From contig JAOTSS010000036.1 in NCBI GenBank assembly GCA_029864805.1, positions 1-20,999 on the forward strand: a stretch of 20,999 bases of DNA, in the 5' to 3' direction. This DNA comes from Candidatus Nitrosopumilus sp. (GTDB lineage: Archaea > Thermoproteota > Nitrososphaeria > Nitrososphaerales > Nitrosopumilaceae). Every line of letters starts with the position of its first letter. The first letter of the stretch is position 1. This document shows, in pieces, positions 8,176-16,805 of the stretch. A program made the position numbers and the translations under genes. A model generated the notes under the pieces. That model was not told the DNA's origin, made no database searches, and saw only the letters and a list, made by a program, of their open reading frames with translations.

Positions 8176-9621
8176 TCAGGCATCAGCATACATTGATACT
8201 TCCCAAGCTGTTGGGGTTTGTGCAAAGGAAGTGTATTCTTTGTATTTTAGTTCAGAGTATGCATCAATAAAGTCTTTAGTGAAAACTTCTTCTAGGAATT
8301 TTGAATCACTAGTAAGGGAATCAAGTGCTCCTTTCAAAGATACCGGCAAAGTTCCAATATTGTATTCTCGTTTCTTTTCTGAAGAAAGTTTGTATACATT
8401 TTCTTCTACAGGATCACCAGGATCAGTTTTATTTTTGATTCCATCTAATCCTGCTAGTAATAATGCAGCTTCTAAGAGATAGATATTTGCAGTTGGATCA
8501 GGGACTCTATATTCAATTCTCTTACTTTTTTCCTGATTTCTATTATACATTGGAACTCTGATGGCAGTAGATCTATTTGCTAATCCCCAACAAACATTAA
8601 CTGGCGCTTCAAAACCAGGAACAAGTCGTTTGTAAGAATTTGTTGTAGGGTTTGAGATTGCACATAAGGCTTTTGCGTGATTTAAAATTCCACCAATGTA
8701 ATATCTTCCAATTTGACTCATTTGTGCTATTTCATCATCATAATCATACATTACATTCGTTTTTTTGTTCCATAAGCTTTGGTGAGTATGCATTGCCGAT
8801 GCATTATCACCAAAAATTGGTTTTGGCATAAAAGTGGCAACCTTATTTTTTCTTTTAGCTTTGACTTTTACTAGGTTTTTAACTGCAATAACATTATCAG
8901 CCATGGTAATCATTTCATCATAAACTAAATTAATTTCACATTGACCTGATGTTGCTACTTCATGATGTTCAGCTTCAATTTTTATGCCAAAATAATTGTA
9001 TAAATCATCACATACATCTTTACGAAAACCATTAAGAGTGTCTTTTGGTTGTGATGGATAGTATCCCTCTTTGATATCTATTGCAGTGCTCACATTTCCT
9101 TTTGCCCAAGGTGATTCTTTAGATTCTATTGAGTATCCAGAACCTCCACCAGAGTGGGTTGCAGCATAAGGAGATGGATAAACGTTGATTGTATCAAATA
9201 CAAAAAATTCTATTTCAGGACCCCAATTAGTATGAGTCAATCCAAATTCTTTGAGTTTCTCTGATGCTTTACATGCGATACCTCTTGAATCTCGATTATA
9301 TCTTGATTCTTTGTTTGTGTTACCATCATAAAGATCGCAAAATATTCTTGCATTTTTCCTATTGCCAGGATCATAATCGTTTGGAAGAATTTTAAATGAA
9401 TTAGAATCTGGCATTAGAATCATATCAGAATTATTTACCGATTTGAATCCAACAATTGAACTTGCATCCAATTTTTCAAGACCGTTTATAAAACTATTTT
9501 TATCAATCGCATAGCTTGGCATTCCAACATTATGAAGTTCTCCAAAAATATCTACAAACCAAAAATCGATAAATGATATGTTTTCATCTTTAATAGTTTG
9601 TAACACTTGATCTGAGTTCAC
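8176..9621 (-). CDS. glnA: Glutamine synthetase, type I
   Basis: 481 residues, GTG start (no ATG upstream before a stop). It makes glutamine from glutamate, ammonia and ATP in the cytoplasm, the main ammonium assimilation step. Family motifs are all present: the beta-grasp region WFVDIFGELHNVGMP, GPEIEF (134-139) with metal-binding glutamates, the ATP-site motif KPIFGDNASAMHTH (267-280), the ammonia/glutamate flap NPTTNSYKRLVPGFEAPVN (324-342) and RIEYRVPDPTANIY (368-381). The region where bacterial type I-beta enzymes carry the adenylylated tyrosine reads EYNIGTLP, without the YDLP context, so adenylylation control is unlikely. Lies 71 nt after the aminomutase gene on the same strand. Whether it acts only on alpha-glutamate is open given that neighbour. 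Confidence 0.95.
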   Translation of the reverse strand: MNSDQVLQTIKDENISFIDFWFVDIFGELHNVGMPSYAIDKNSFINGLEKLDASSIVGFKSVNNSDMILMPDSNSFKILPNDYDPGNRKNARIFCDLYDGNTNKESRYNRDSRGIACKASEKLKEFGLTHTNWGPEIEFFVFDTINVYPSPYAATHSGGGSGYSIESKESPWAKGNVSTAIDIKEGYYPSQPKDTLNGFRKDVCDDLYNYFGIKIEAEHHEVATSGQCEINLVYDEMITMADNVIAVKNLVKVKAKRKNKVATFMPKPIFGDNASAMHTHQSLWNKKTNVMYDYDDEIAQMSQIGRYYIGGILNHAKALCAISNPTTNSYKRLVPGFEAPVNVCWGLANRSTAIRVPMYNRNQEKSKRIEYRVPDPTANIYLLEAALLLAGLDGIKNKTDPGDPVEENVYKLSSEKKREYNIGTLPVSLKGALDSLTSDSKFLEEVFTKDFIDAYSELKYKEYTSFAQTPTAWEVSMYADA

Positions 9622-9692
9622 TGATTTATTTGATGAATTATTTTACTAATGTTGTTTAGTAAGATAGAATTGTCAAGATGGTCAGGTAAATT

Positions 9693-11108
9693 CTAAGATT
9701 CAGGATAATCATCTAGTGGATTTGATTTTTTAAAATTTTTCATCTCCTCATCAAAGAAGAATTTTTCAGTAAGTGCAGGCTTCAAATCATCTAACCAAAT
9801 TGCATTTTCATCGTACTTTGCAAAAAACGGTACTTGAACCCAGTTAGGATTTCTACCTTGTAAAAATCTCAAAACGATTACTTTTTGATCCTGAAGATCT
9901 GCAGTTCCAATAACGTGTACTTTACCTGGAGTTGCAGACATACTAGGTCCACGAACAGTTCTTGCTAATCCACTAACCGAAGAATATGCTTTTTTGAAAA
10001 TTTTATATGCATTTACTAAAGGAACACCAAAGTAATGTTGAGCACCTGTATCTCTAACTACAAACATGTAGTATGGAATACATCCTAATTGAACCTGTTT
10101 GGTCCACATTTTTGCCCACATTTCAGCATCGTCATTAATGTGTGCTAAAAGTGGAGATTGTGTTCTAATTATTGCTCCAGTAGATCTTATTTCTCTAATC
10201 GCGTTTTTGGCTGCATCCGTTGATAATTCATTCAAATGATTAAAGTGGCCCATTATTGCAAGATGTAATCCACTATCAACAATTTTTCGAAACACATCTA
10301 GCATTTCTTGAGAGTCAGAATCTGTCAAAAATTTGTAAGGCCAATATGACAAAGCTTTTGTTCCAATTCTAATTGTCTTCAGATTAGGAAGTTTTGCATC
10401 AATCAAAGTGTCAACATATTTTGAGAAAATTTTTGCTTTCATAATCATTGGATCTCCACCTGTAAACAGTACATCACTAATTTCTGGATGTTCTTTGACA
10501 TATTGCACTAATTGCTCTCCTTCTTGCATTGCAAATTTCATTTCATCCATTCCCACAAATTGGGGCCATCTAAAACAAAAGCTACAATATGCATGACATG
10601 TTTGACTTTGACTTGGGAAGAAAAGACATGTTTCTTTGTATTTGTGTTGCATACCAAATAATTTAGTTCCATCTTTTAATTGTGGAACATTAAGTTCCAT
10701 TTGGCCGGCAGGGTGTGGATTTAGTTGAAGACGAATTTCATTGGCAATGGCTGTAATTTCTTTTTTATCTAAATTATTTTTTAACGCAGTTGCCATTTTT
10801 TCATAATGTTCAGGTTTTAACATTCCTTTCTGAGGAAAAGTTAAGACAAACATAGGATCATTTGGAATATTATTCCAATCAATTAGTTGTTCAACAACAT
10901 AGTTATTTGCCTTAAAAGGTAATACGTTTCCAACAACCTCCATTTCAAACTGAACTTCTTCTCCAAGATTCTGAATTTGTGGAAGTGTACGAAAATTAGA
11001 TAAAGTGTATGATTTTAAAGATGGTGAATCATCCCATATTGTTTTCTGATAGGTCATTCTGTTATTAGTACAAACACTATTGTTAAATGTTATAGGTTTT
11101 TTACGCAT
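9693..11108 (-). CDS. KamA-family radical SAM aminomutase (lysine 2,3-aminomutase-like)
   Basis: 471 residues, ATG start; M18 (MTYQKTIWDD) is a possible alternative. The radical SAM cluster motif is C171-HAY-C175-SF-C178 (CxxxCxxC), followed by FRWPQF. TGGDP at 216-220 is the SAM-binding GGxP-type motif. SATPGK ends in K396, which aligns with the pyridoxal phosphate lysine of clostridial lysine 2,3-aminomutase (K337). Between YYMF and this lysine the spacing matches the clostridial enzyme exactly. The two aspartates that hold the lysine side chain there (D293, D330) correspond to R352 and S389 here. So the chemistry (2,3-amino shift) is well supported, but lysine is probably not the substrate; an acidic amino acid such as glutamate is a better guess. 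The C-terminal zinc cysteines of the clostridial enzyme are absent. Confidence 0.85.
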   Translation of the reverse strand: MRKKPITFNNSVCTNNRMTYQKTIWDDSPSLKSYTLSNFRTLPQIQNLGEEVQFEMEVVGNVLPFKANNYVVEQLIDWNNIPNDPMFVLTFPQKGMLKPEHYEKMATALKNNLDKKEITAIANEIRLQLNPHPAGQMELNVPQLKDGTKLFGMQHKYKETCLFFPSQSQTCHAYCSFCFRWPQFVGMDEMKFAMQEGEQLVQYVKEHPEISDVLFTGGDPMIMKAKIFSKYVDTLIDAKLPNLKTIRIGTKALSYWPYKFLTDSDSQEMLDVFRKIVDSGLHLAIMGHFNHLNELSTDAAKNAIREIRSTGAIIRTQSPLLAHINDDAEMWAKMWTKQVQLGCIPYYMFVVRDTGAQHYFGVPLVNAYKIFKKAYSSVSGLARTVRGPSMSATPGKVHVIGTADLQDQKVIVLRFLQGRNPNWVQVPFFAKYDENAIWLDDLKPALTEKFFFDEEMKNFKKSNPLDDYPES

Positions 11109-11120
11109 AAAAGATTTAAA

Positions 11121-11145
11121 ATTTTATAATAGTTTTATTAAAAAT
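11121..11145 (-). promoter_or_regulatory. Promoter region of the aminomutase gene
   Basis: Two TATA-like elements are seen on the minus strand: TTTTTAATAAAAC (11133-11145) and ATTATAAAAT (11121-11130). The first, about 30 nt from the ATG at 11108, suits a leaderless start there; the second would suit the internal ATG at 11057 with a short leader. Confidence 0.35.
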
Positions 11146-11210
11146 TCTAACAGAAATGAGGATTCAGGTTAATCTATGTATGAGAGAGAGAAATAGTAAA
11201 AGGGATCTAA

Positions 11211-12956
11211 TTGGCTGAAGAAGTAATTGAGGTAGTGTCAGGGCAAGTAGACCAATTTCAGGGTATTTCTCAGCTTCTAACTTCATCTGAATCTCTTCAG
11301 GCAGCATTTATTGTATTAATTGTAGGTATTATTGGAATCATAGTAATTTATCGTACATTTTCAAAATTTGTAAAGAAGCAAAAATTGAATTATGTACGAC
11401 CACACCTTTCAAGGTTTATCAGAGTGGTAATTTTACCGGTTTTTGCCATTATACTAATTACCTCAGTAAATTTCTACATACAATCATTTGCTCTGTTTGA
11501 AAATGACGTTTCAGTTTTTGCAGAGGAAAAACTATCTTCAAGTGAAACATTTGCGAAGATCCTCAATACAATAAACATTCTTGTTATTGGATATTCTATT
11601 GCTCATTTAATTCCAATAATACTTGCTAAAAAAGAAAAATCTAGTTTTGAGAAAGAAGATTTTGAATCATGGAAAGAATTGCGTGGATTTCCAGATGATG
11701 ATAATGATCTTTTTCATAGATTCTACAAATGGGTTCCTCCAAAACATACACCAGATGAATTAAGTGATGAAGAGTTTAAAAAAAAATTAGAAACAGAAGA
11801 AGGAAGGAAATTTCTGGAAGAATTTAGAACAACAAAAGGATTGCCAATTGGGAGTTTTGAACAACTAGTTAAAGATCCATTTGAAGAATGGAAGATATCT
11901 GAAAGAGGAAAATATTTGACATATTATGATGATTGTATTTCTGGAAACAATGAATCTGGGAAAAAATTAAAACCTGGACAAGATATTGAAGAGATTTTTC
12001 CTATAGATACATGGAGAGAAGAAAAAAGATTTGGTAGTTTTGATCCAATAATACCTGGATCAAAACCTCCGGGTTATGCAAAAAGAAAAAGAAAAGATCT
12101 TCCAAAGTCAATTTCTCAAATTTTACCACTTGGAATATTTGTTGCAGTAATACTTGGAGTAATCAGTTGGTGGGGAATAGATTTGATAATACTTGCCACT
12201 GCTACAGGAGGATTAGCTATAGGTATAGGATTAGCCTTGCAAGAAACCATGCAAAATTATTTTGCTTACATATTGATTAGAAAAGATAAGATTTTTGCAG
12301 AAGGTGAGCGTGTTCAACTAGATACCGGATATAATGGATATGTCCATAAAATTACTCCCAGAGTAACTTTCATTCGTGATGCATTAAATGAATCATATGC
12401 AGTGATTCCAACAAGACAGCTTGTTAATTCTCAAATAATTAATTATTCAAAAGAAATCAAAATGGTGCCTGCAATTGTTGAAGTAGGAGTTTCTTATCTA
12501 AATAATCCTAAACAGGTAGCTGCAATTTTAGTTAAAATTGGCAAACGTGCTATGAAAGAGGTTATGGATGAAAGAGGAAGACATCTCATTAAACAACAAA
12601 GATGTCCTTACTTAGATAATAATAGACCAAGTTGTGGATGTGACAAAGATATTCATATCGACATAAATCAACCTGTTGTGAGATTTAACAAATTTAATGA
12701 TTCATCACTTGATTTTTCATTATGGGTTTATGTTAGAGATTACGGCGCACAATTCAAAACTAAAACAGATATGAGAATTATCATGTATGAAGAGTTCAAG
12801 AAATACGATATTAGAATTCCATGGCCAATTAGAACGGTATACCAAGGAGATGAAAAACGGGAAAATGAAGAAATTCGAAAGCTTGATGAAGAAAGAAATC
12901 AAGTTATTGATAAATTTGGTATTGGAGATTTAGGTCGTGGAGGTGGTGAGGATTGA
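11211..12956 (+). CDS. MscS-family mechanosensitive channel with large cytosolic insert
   Basis: 581 residues, TTG start following AGGGATC. Membrane helices lie at about 30-48, 68-90, 118-138, 302-320 and the pore helix at about 324-348 (LIILATATGGLAIGIGLALQETMQN), the A/G-rich TM3 of MscS. A beta domain follows with VIPTRQLVNSQIINYSK, the counterpart of the MscS IPN...NFS segment, and a long C-terminal alpha/beta part. Between the third and fourth helices sits a charged 160-residue insert (141-300) rich in E, D and K that normal MscS lacks. C465, C475 and C477 form a small cysteine cluster in the C-terminal part. The core function is tension-gated release of solutes on hypo-osmotic shock. 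Divergent from the aminomutase gene. Confidence 0.88.
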   Translation: MAEEVIEVVSGQVDQFQGISQLLTSSESLQAAFIVLIVGIIGIIVIYRTFSKFVKKQKLNYVRPHLSRFIRVVILPVFAIILITSVNFYIQSFALFENDVSVFAEEKLSSSETFAKILNTINILVIGYSIAHLIPIILAKKEKSSFEKEDFESWKELRGFPDDDNDLFHRFYKWVPPKHTPDELSDEEFKKKLETEEGRKFLEEFRTTKGLPIGSFEQLVKDPFEEWKISERGKYLTYYDDCISGNNESGKKLKPGQDIEEIFPIDTWREEKRFGSFDPIIPGSKPPGYAKRKRKDLPKSISQILPLGIFVAVILGVISWWGIDLIILATATGGLAIGIGLALQETMQNYFAYILIRKDKIFAEGERVQLDTGYNGYVHKITPRVTFIRDALNESYAVIPTRQLVNSQIINYSKEIKMVPAIVEVGVSYLNNPKQVAAILVKIGKRAMKEVMDERGRHLIKQQRCPYLDNNRPSCGCDKDIHIDINQPVVRFNKFNDSSLDFSLWVYVRDYGAQFKTKTDMRIIMYEEFKKYDIRIPWPIRTVYQGDEKRENEEIRKLDEERNQVIDKFGIGDLGRGGGED

Positions 12957-12998
12957 TCTTCTCAAAACTTAAGAATCCCATCAAATCATATTTTCTTG

Positions 12999-13874
12999 AT
13001 GAGTAATATTTCAATAATTTCAGGAAAATCTTCAGAGGATTTAGCAAAAAAAATATCTAGTAAAGTAAAGGCAAATCTTGTAAAATCAGAAATTAGAGTT
13101 TTTGCCGATGGTGAAAGCAAAATTACCCTAAATGGAAAATTATCTAAAAAAAAATCAGTGGTAGTACAGTCAATTTATCCACCAGTTGATACTAATTTGA
13201 TTCAAGCACTATCATTGATTTCAAAAGCTAAAGAAATTTCATCTGAAGTAATCGCTGTAATTCCATACATGGGATATGCAAGGCAGGATAAAGAATTCTT
13301 ACCTGGAGAAATTGTTACGATGAAAGTTCTTGGTAAATTATTCAAAGGTGCGGGTGCATCAAAAGTAGTAGCAGTTGACATTCATAGTTTGATAGGGTTT
13401 AAGCACTTTAGTATAAAGACAAAAAATGTAACTGCAATCCCAGATCTTGTGAGATATTTTAAGAAATTGAGGCTAAAAAATCCTCTAGTTGTATCACCTG
13501 ATCAGGGTGGAAAAGAGAGAGCACGAGAATTTGGACGAGAATTTGGAACAGAGCATATTGCGTTAGAAAAAAAGAGGGATAGAAAAACAGGTAAGGTTCA
13601 GATTCAAACCAAAAATGTAGATGTTATAGAAAGAGATCTTATTTTAGTTGATGACATGATAAGTACTGGAGGAAGTATAGTCAAAGCTACTCAATTTCTT
13701 AAAAAACAAAAATGTAAAAGAATCTACGTTGCATGCACTCATGCTCTTTTAATGAATAATGCAGAAAATAAAATTAAGAAGGCAGGAGTAACAAAAATTG
13801 TCAGTACAAATACAATTCCGGGCAAAACGTCAATAGTAGATGTGTCAGATACAATTGCAAAGGCAATAGCGTAA
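12999..13874 (+). CDS. prs: Ribose-phosphate pyrophosphokinase (PRPP synthetase)
   Basis: 291 residues from the ATG at 12999; a TTG codon directly before it gives a one-residue longer alternative. It makes PRPP from ribose 5-phosphate and ATP for purine, pyrimidine, histidine and NAD synthesis. Visible signatures: FADGES in the N-terminal half, PYMGYARQDKEFLPGE (ATP/regulatory flexible region), AVDIHS, SPDQGGKERAREF, and the PRPP-binding loop DLILVDDMISTGGSI near residue 214-228. Length suits the shorter archaeal class. The stop overlaps the start of the methyltransferase by one base (TAATG), indicating an operon. No TATA is obvious in the 42-nt gap before it, so it may be read through from the channel gene. 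Confidence 0.93.
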   Translation: MSNISIISGKSSEDLAKKISSKVKANLVKSEIRVFADGESKITLNGKLSKKKSVVVQSIYPPVDTNLIQALSLISKAKEISSEVIAVIPYMGYARQDKEFLPGEIVTMKVLGKLFKGAGASKVVAVDIHSLIGFKHFSIKTKNVTAIPDLVRYFKKLRLKNPLVVSPDQGGKERAREFGREFGTEHIALEKKRDRKTGKVQIQTKNVDVIERDLILVDDMISTGGSIVKATQFLKKQKCKRIYVACTHALLMNNAENKIKKAGVTKIVSTNTIPGKTSIVDVSDTIAKAIA

Positions 13875-14821
13875 TGCCAGAAAGTTTTTTCATTTTATCT
13901 AAAGATAATCTTGAGCTTGCAACGGATGAGATTATTGCACTATCAAAAATGTATGATAGGTTCTCTAAAGTAAAAATTATTTCAAATCTAGTAATTATTC
14001 AATCAAAAACAAACTGGGAAAAGATTGCAAGACGTGCGTCATTTGTAAAAATTTCAGGTCAGATCTTAAGAAAAATGTCTGGATTGTTTTTAGATGAAGA
14101 AAATCTGGGAGTATTGAAAAATGCTAAAACCTTTGTTTGTAGAATAATAAATTTGTCATCAAATCAATTCAATATTCCTGAATTAGAAAGTTCAATGGGA
14201 GATATGATATCAAAATTTTCTCATGCAAAAGTAAAATTAGAAGATCCAGATATTACAGTGTATCTCATTTTTACTAATGAAGAAAACTTTTTTGGGTTTT
14301 CAAAAAGGGTCAGTAAGACAGATAGGCCAAAAAAGATCACAAAATACCCTCACGAATTAGATTGGAAATTAACAAGAGTTATGATAAATCTCATAGGAAT
14401 GAAAGAGGGAGAAACGGTTTGTGATCCATTTTGTGGTACAGGTACAACGCTCTTAGAAGCTGAATCTATGGGAATTCATGGAGTTGGATTTGATTTTGAT
14501 GAAAAGATGTGTAAGATTTCAAAAGAAAATCTCAAAGTAAATGGGTATAAATCCAAAGTTTTCAACTCAGATTTCCAAGAATTAACCAAAATTTCTCAAG
14601 ATTTTGATGGGATTGTTACTGATTTACCCTATGGAAGATCCTCAAAGGCATCAGAAAAACCAGAAGAAATCTTAAAGAGGTTTTTTTCAACTCTTCCTAG
14701 ACGTAAAAAAATTGCAATCATGTACAAAAAAGAATTAGACAATAAGTTGAGATTAAAGGGACTAAAAAAATATGAAATCTGTAGGCATAAAAGCTTGACA
14801 AGGACAATTCTAATAAAATGA
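13874..14821 (+). CDS. tRNA (guanine-10-N2) methyltransferase, Trm-G10/Trm11 type
   Basis: 315 residues. Residues 1-160 form the N-terminal domain with a THUMP-like RNA-binding part (around [20 protein letters not shown]). The Rossmann methyltransferase domain begins near 165. SAM motif I is [13 protein letters not shown] (184-196) and motif IV is DLPYGRSS (250-257), the D-x-P-Y catalytic form of N2-guanine methyltransferases; [17 protein letters not shown] before motif I is also typical of the Trm11/Trm-G10 group. It would methylate G10 in tRNA. It sits between prs (1-nt overlap) and RNase Z (ATGA overlap), fitting a tRNA maturation operon. Specific position G10 is assigned by family only. 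Confidence 0.87.
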   Translation: MPESFFILSKDNLELATDEIIALSKMYDRFSKVKIISNLVIIQSKTNWEKIARRASFVKISGQILRKMSGLFLDEENLGVLKNAKTFVCRIINLSSNQFNIPELESSMGDMISKFSHAKVKLEDPDITVYLIFTNEENFFGFSKRVSKTDRPKKITKYPHELDWKLTRVMINLIGMKEGETVCDPFCGTGTTLLEAESMGIHGVGFDFDEKMCKISKENLKVNGYKSKVFNSDFQELTKISQDFDGIVTDLPYGRSSKASEKPEEILKRFFSTLPRRKKIAIMYKKELDNKLRLKGLKKYEICRHKSLTRTILIK

Positions 14822-15717
14822 AACTTGTATTCCTAGGAACATCAGCTGCACAACCTACCGAAAAGAGAGGACTATCATGTATTTGCTTAGAAAGAGATGG
14901 TGAAATTCTAATGTTTGATGCAGGAGAAGCAGCACAGATTTCTTATATGAAATCAGGTTTAGGATGGAATAAAAAAATGAAGATGTTTGTAACACATCTA
15001 CACGGAGATCATTGTGTAGGAATTCTGGGATTGTTGCAAACAATGTCTATGCAAAACAGAACAGAAACATTAGAAATTTTTGGACCAAATGGAATTGAAG
15101 AATTTATTGCTGCAAACATAAAGGTGTTAAATTTTGGATTATCATTTCCTATTTTAATTACCAATATTAAAGAAGGAAAAGTTTTTGAGAATAAAAAATT
15201 TTCAATTTATGCTTGTAAAGCTAATCACTCAGTAACAGCATTTTCATATTTGTTTGAAGAAAAAGATAAACCTGGAAGATTCAATCTTGATGAAGCAAAA
15301 AAATTAGGAATACCGGAAGGAGAATTATGGAAAAAACTACAAAATGGAAATCAAATAGAAATTAATGGAAAAACAATAAAACCAGAACAAGTACTAGGAG
15401 AAAAACGTTCTGGCAAAAAAATTGGTATTTCAGGAGATACAATGCCTACTAAAGAATTAGAAAAGTTTTTTGAGAATTGTGATTATCTCATATTTGATGC
15501 TACATTTTTAGATGAAGAAAAACAAAGGGCGCAAGACACATGCCATTCCACTGCAAAACAAGCAGCAGCTATAGCAAAAAGTGCAAAAGTAAAAAATTTA
15601 GTTTTAACACACTTTTCAGCAAGATACAAAGATGAAGTCGGACATTTACAAGAAGCAAGCAAAATTCATGATTCCGTAATTACTGCAAGAGATCTTTTAG
15701 AAGTAGAAATTAAATAA
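14818..15717 (+). CDS. rnz: Ribonuclease Z (tRNA 3' processing endonuclease)
   Basis: 299 residues, near the short-form RNase Z length (about 300). The metallo-beta-lactamase motif is H60-L-H62-G-D64-H65, with an early D34 in FDAGEAAQ, the later histidine in [10 protein letters not shown], the metal aspartate in GISGDTMPT and the last histidine in LTHFSARY. The N-terminal [15 protein letters not shown] is the family's PTxxR segment. It cuts pre-tRNA 3' trailers so that CCA can be added, relevant because the tRNA in this window has no encoded CCA. The start overlaps the Trm-G10 stop (ATGA), and the sirtuin begins 2 nt after its stop. Confidence 0.93.
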   Translation: MKLVFLGTSAAQPTEKRGLSCICLERDGEILMFDAGEAAQISYMKSGLGWNKKMKMFVTHLHGDHCVGILGLLQTMSMQNRTETLEIFGPNGIEEFIAANIKVLNFGLSFPILITNIKEGKVFENKKFSIYACKANHSVTAFSYLFEEKDKPGRFNLDEAKKLGIPEGELWKKLQNGNQIEINGKTIKPEQVLGEKRSGKKIGISGDTMPTKELEKFFENCDYLIFDATFLDEEKQRAQDTCHSTAKQAAAIAKSAKVKNLVLTHFSARYKDEVGHLQEASKIHDSVITARDLLEVEIK

Positions 15718-15718
15718 A

Positions 15719-16441
15719 ATGTTTGAATTAATTAAAGATAAAATTGACGATATTAAGAAAGTTGTATTTGTAACAGGAGCTGGAATTTCTCAAGAAAGTG
15801 GAATTCCAACTTTTAGAGGAAAAGACGGATTATGGAGAGATCATGATGCAATGAAATTAGCAACAATTGATGCATTCTATGATAATCCAAGATTGGTTTG
15901 GGAATGGTATAATGAAAGAAGAGCGAATATCTTTGCAGCAAAGCCAAATCCTGGGCATAGAGCTATTGCTGAGCTAGAAAAATATGTCAAAGTAGTAGTT
16001 TTAACACAAAATATTGATGGACTTCATCAAAAGGCAGGAAGTTCTCAAGTATTAGAGCTGCATGGAAGTATCATTAAGATCAAATGTTCAGTTTGTAATT
16101 TTAAAGAGGAAATAACATCTGAAATTTTAAAAGTTCCACCTTTATGCAGATGTGGAAATATTCTACGGCCTGATGTAGTATGGTTTGGAGAATCATTACC
16201 ACAAGATGTTTGGCAAAAAGCCATGGTTTTAGCAAGTCAATGTGATTTAATGGTAATTGCTGGTACGTCACTAGTTGTGTCTCCTGCAAACACATTGCCT
16301 ATCTATGCGAAACAAAATAATGCATTACTGATTGAAATTAATCCAGAGAATACTGAAATGTCATCAGAAATGGATTTGATTATAAGAAACACAAGTGCTA
16401 TTTCTTTACCCAAGTTTGTAACTCTATTTAAAAAAAATTAG
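15719..16441 (+). CDS. cobB: Sirtuin (Sir2/CobB-type NAD-dependent protein deacylase)
   Basis: 240 residues. NAD-binding GAGISQESGIPTFRG (20-34), TQNIDGLHQKAGS (96-108), catalytic H115 in LELHGS, and a zinc site with C123, C126, C143 and C145. A48, Y64 and R67 (LAT...WYNERR) match the A-Y-R residues that let SIRT5 and E. coli CobB remove succinyl or other acidic acyl groups. So class III desuccinylase/deacylase activity is likely, not only deacetylation. The 1-nt gap after RNase Z and the run from prs show cotranscription with tRNA-processing genes. Its substrate there is unknown. Confidence 0.93.
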   Translation: MFELIKDKIDDIKKVVFVTGAGISQESGIPTFRGKDGLWRDHDAMKLATIDAFYDNPRLVWEWYNERRANIFAAKPNPGHRAIAELEKYVKVVVLTQNIDGLHQKAGSSQVLELHGSIIKIKCSVCNFKEEITSEILKVPPLCRCGNILRPDVVWFGESLPQDVWQKAMVLASQCDLMVIAGTSLVVSPANTLPIYAKQNNALLIEINPENTEMSSEMDLIIRNTSAISLPKFVTLFKKN

Positions 16442-16452
16442 TTTATTTTTGT
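16440..16452 (+). terminator. T-rich terminator after the sirtuin operon
   Basis: TTTATTTTTG directly follows the sirtuin stop codon. T-rich tracts without strong hairpins are the usual archaeal termination signal. Confidence 0.35.
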
Positions 16453-16485
16453 TAAAATACACTGTTAATAATTGAATTAAACAAA

Positions 16486-16510
16486 TCATCAGTAGATTAA
16501 ACACTGATGA
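16486..16510. repeat. 8-bp perfect inverted repeat
   Basis: TCATCAGT (16486-16493) and ACTGATGA (16503-16510) pair exactly around a 9-nt loop. The right arm contains the ATG of the possible small ORF, so a transcript could hide that start. Confidence 0.4.
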
Positions 16511-16599
16511 AGAAACTAAACCATAGTCCTGATGACCAAGAAGCATATCTACAAAATAAGGAAATCTGTAGAATCATTTACAATTGTTTCCAATATTGA
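16507..16599 (+). CDS. Possible 30-residue small ORF
   Basis: ATG at 16507, TGA at 16597-16599. The product starts MKKLNHSPDDQEAYLQNK and ends in a hydrophobic IIYNCFQY. Composition is coding-like (charged then hydrophobic, two cysteines), but length is short, no clear TATA or ribosome site is placed for it, and chance cannot be excluded. Confidence 0.15.
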   Translation: MKKLNHSPDDQEAYLQNKEICRIIYNCFQY

Positions 16600-16805
16600 A
16601 ATAAAGTGTATACTAAAATTTTCTTTTTCTGCAGTTTAAATTACAATATTAACATTATTTGGTTTTTCTAAGATTAGAATATTGACATCATGATCAGATT
16701 TCTGTTTTGAAGATAGAGAAAATTGTTTCGTATTTTATTTAAAAAATAATTTGTGTTGTAGTTGGATTAGTATGAAACAGATTATAAACCAGTTGATTTT
16801 GAATT

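Larger units (their letters stand above)
16442..16805. other. 364-nt gap between the sirtuin operon and the coiled-coil gene
   Basis: This is the only stretch over 300 nt without a confident gene. It holds a T-rich tract at its start, an 8-bp hairpin at 16486-16510, a 6-bp inverted repeat TCTACA/TGTAGA at 16548-16572, and a possible 30-codon ORF at 16507-16599. The rest is AT-rich with no readable feature on either strand. Confidence 0.6.

Noticed and set aside
9693..11108. Plain lysine 2,3-aminomutase name
   Set aside because: The residues that recognise the lysine side chain are replaced, so only the family name is supported.
16500..16560. C/D-box guide RNA suggested by two TGATGA elements
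   Set aside because: The second TGATGA overlaps the only CTGA that could be box D', no downstream box D follows at guide spacing, and no terminal stem is seen.
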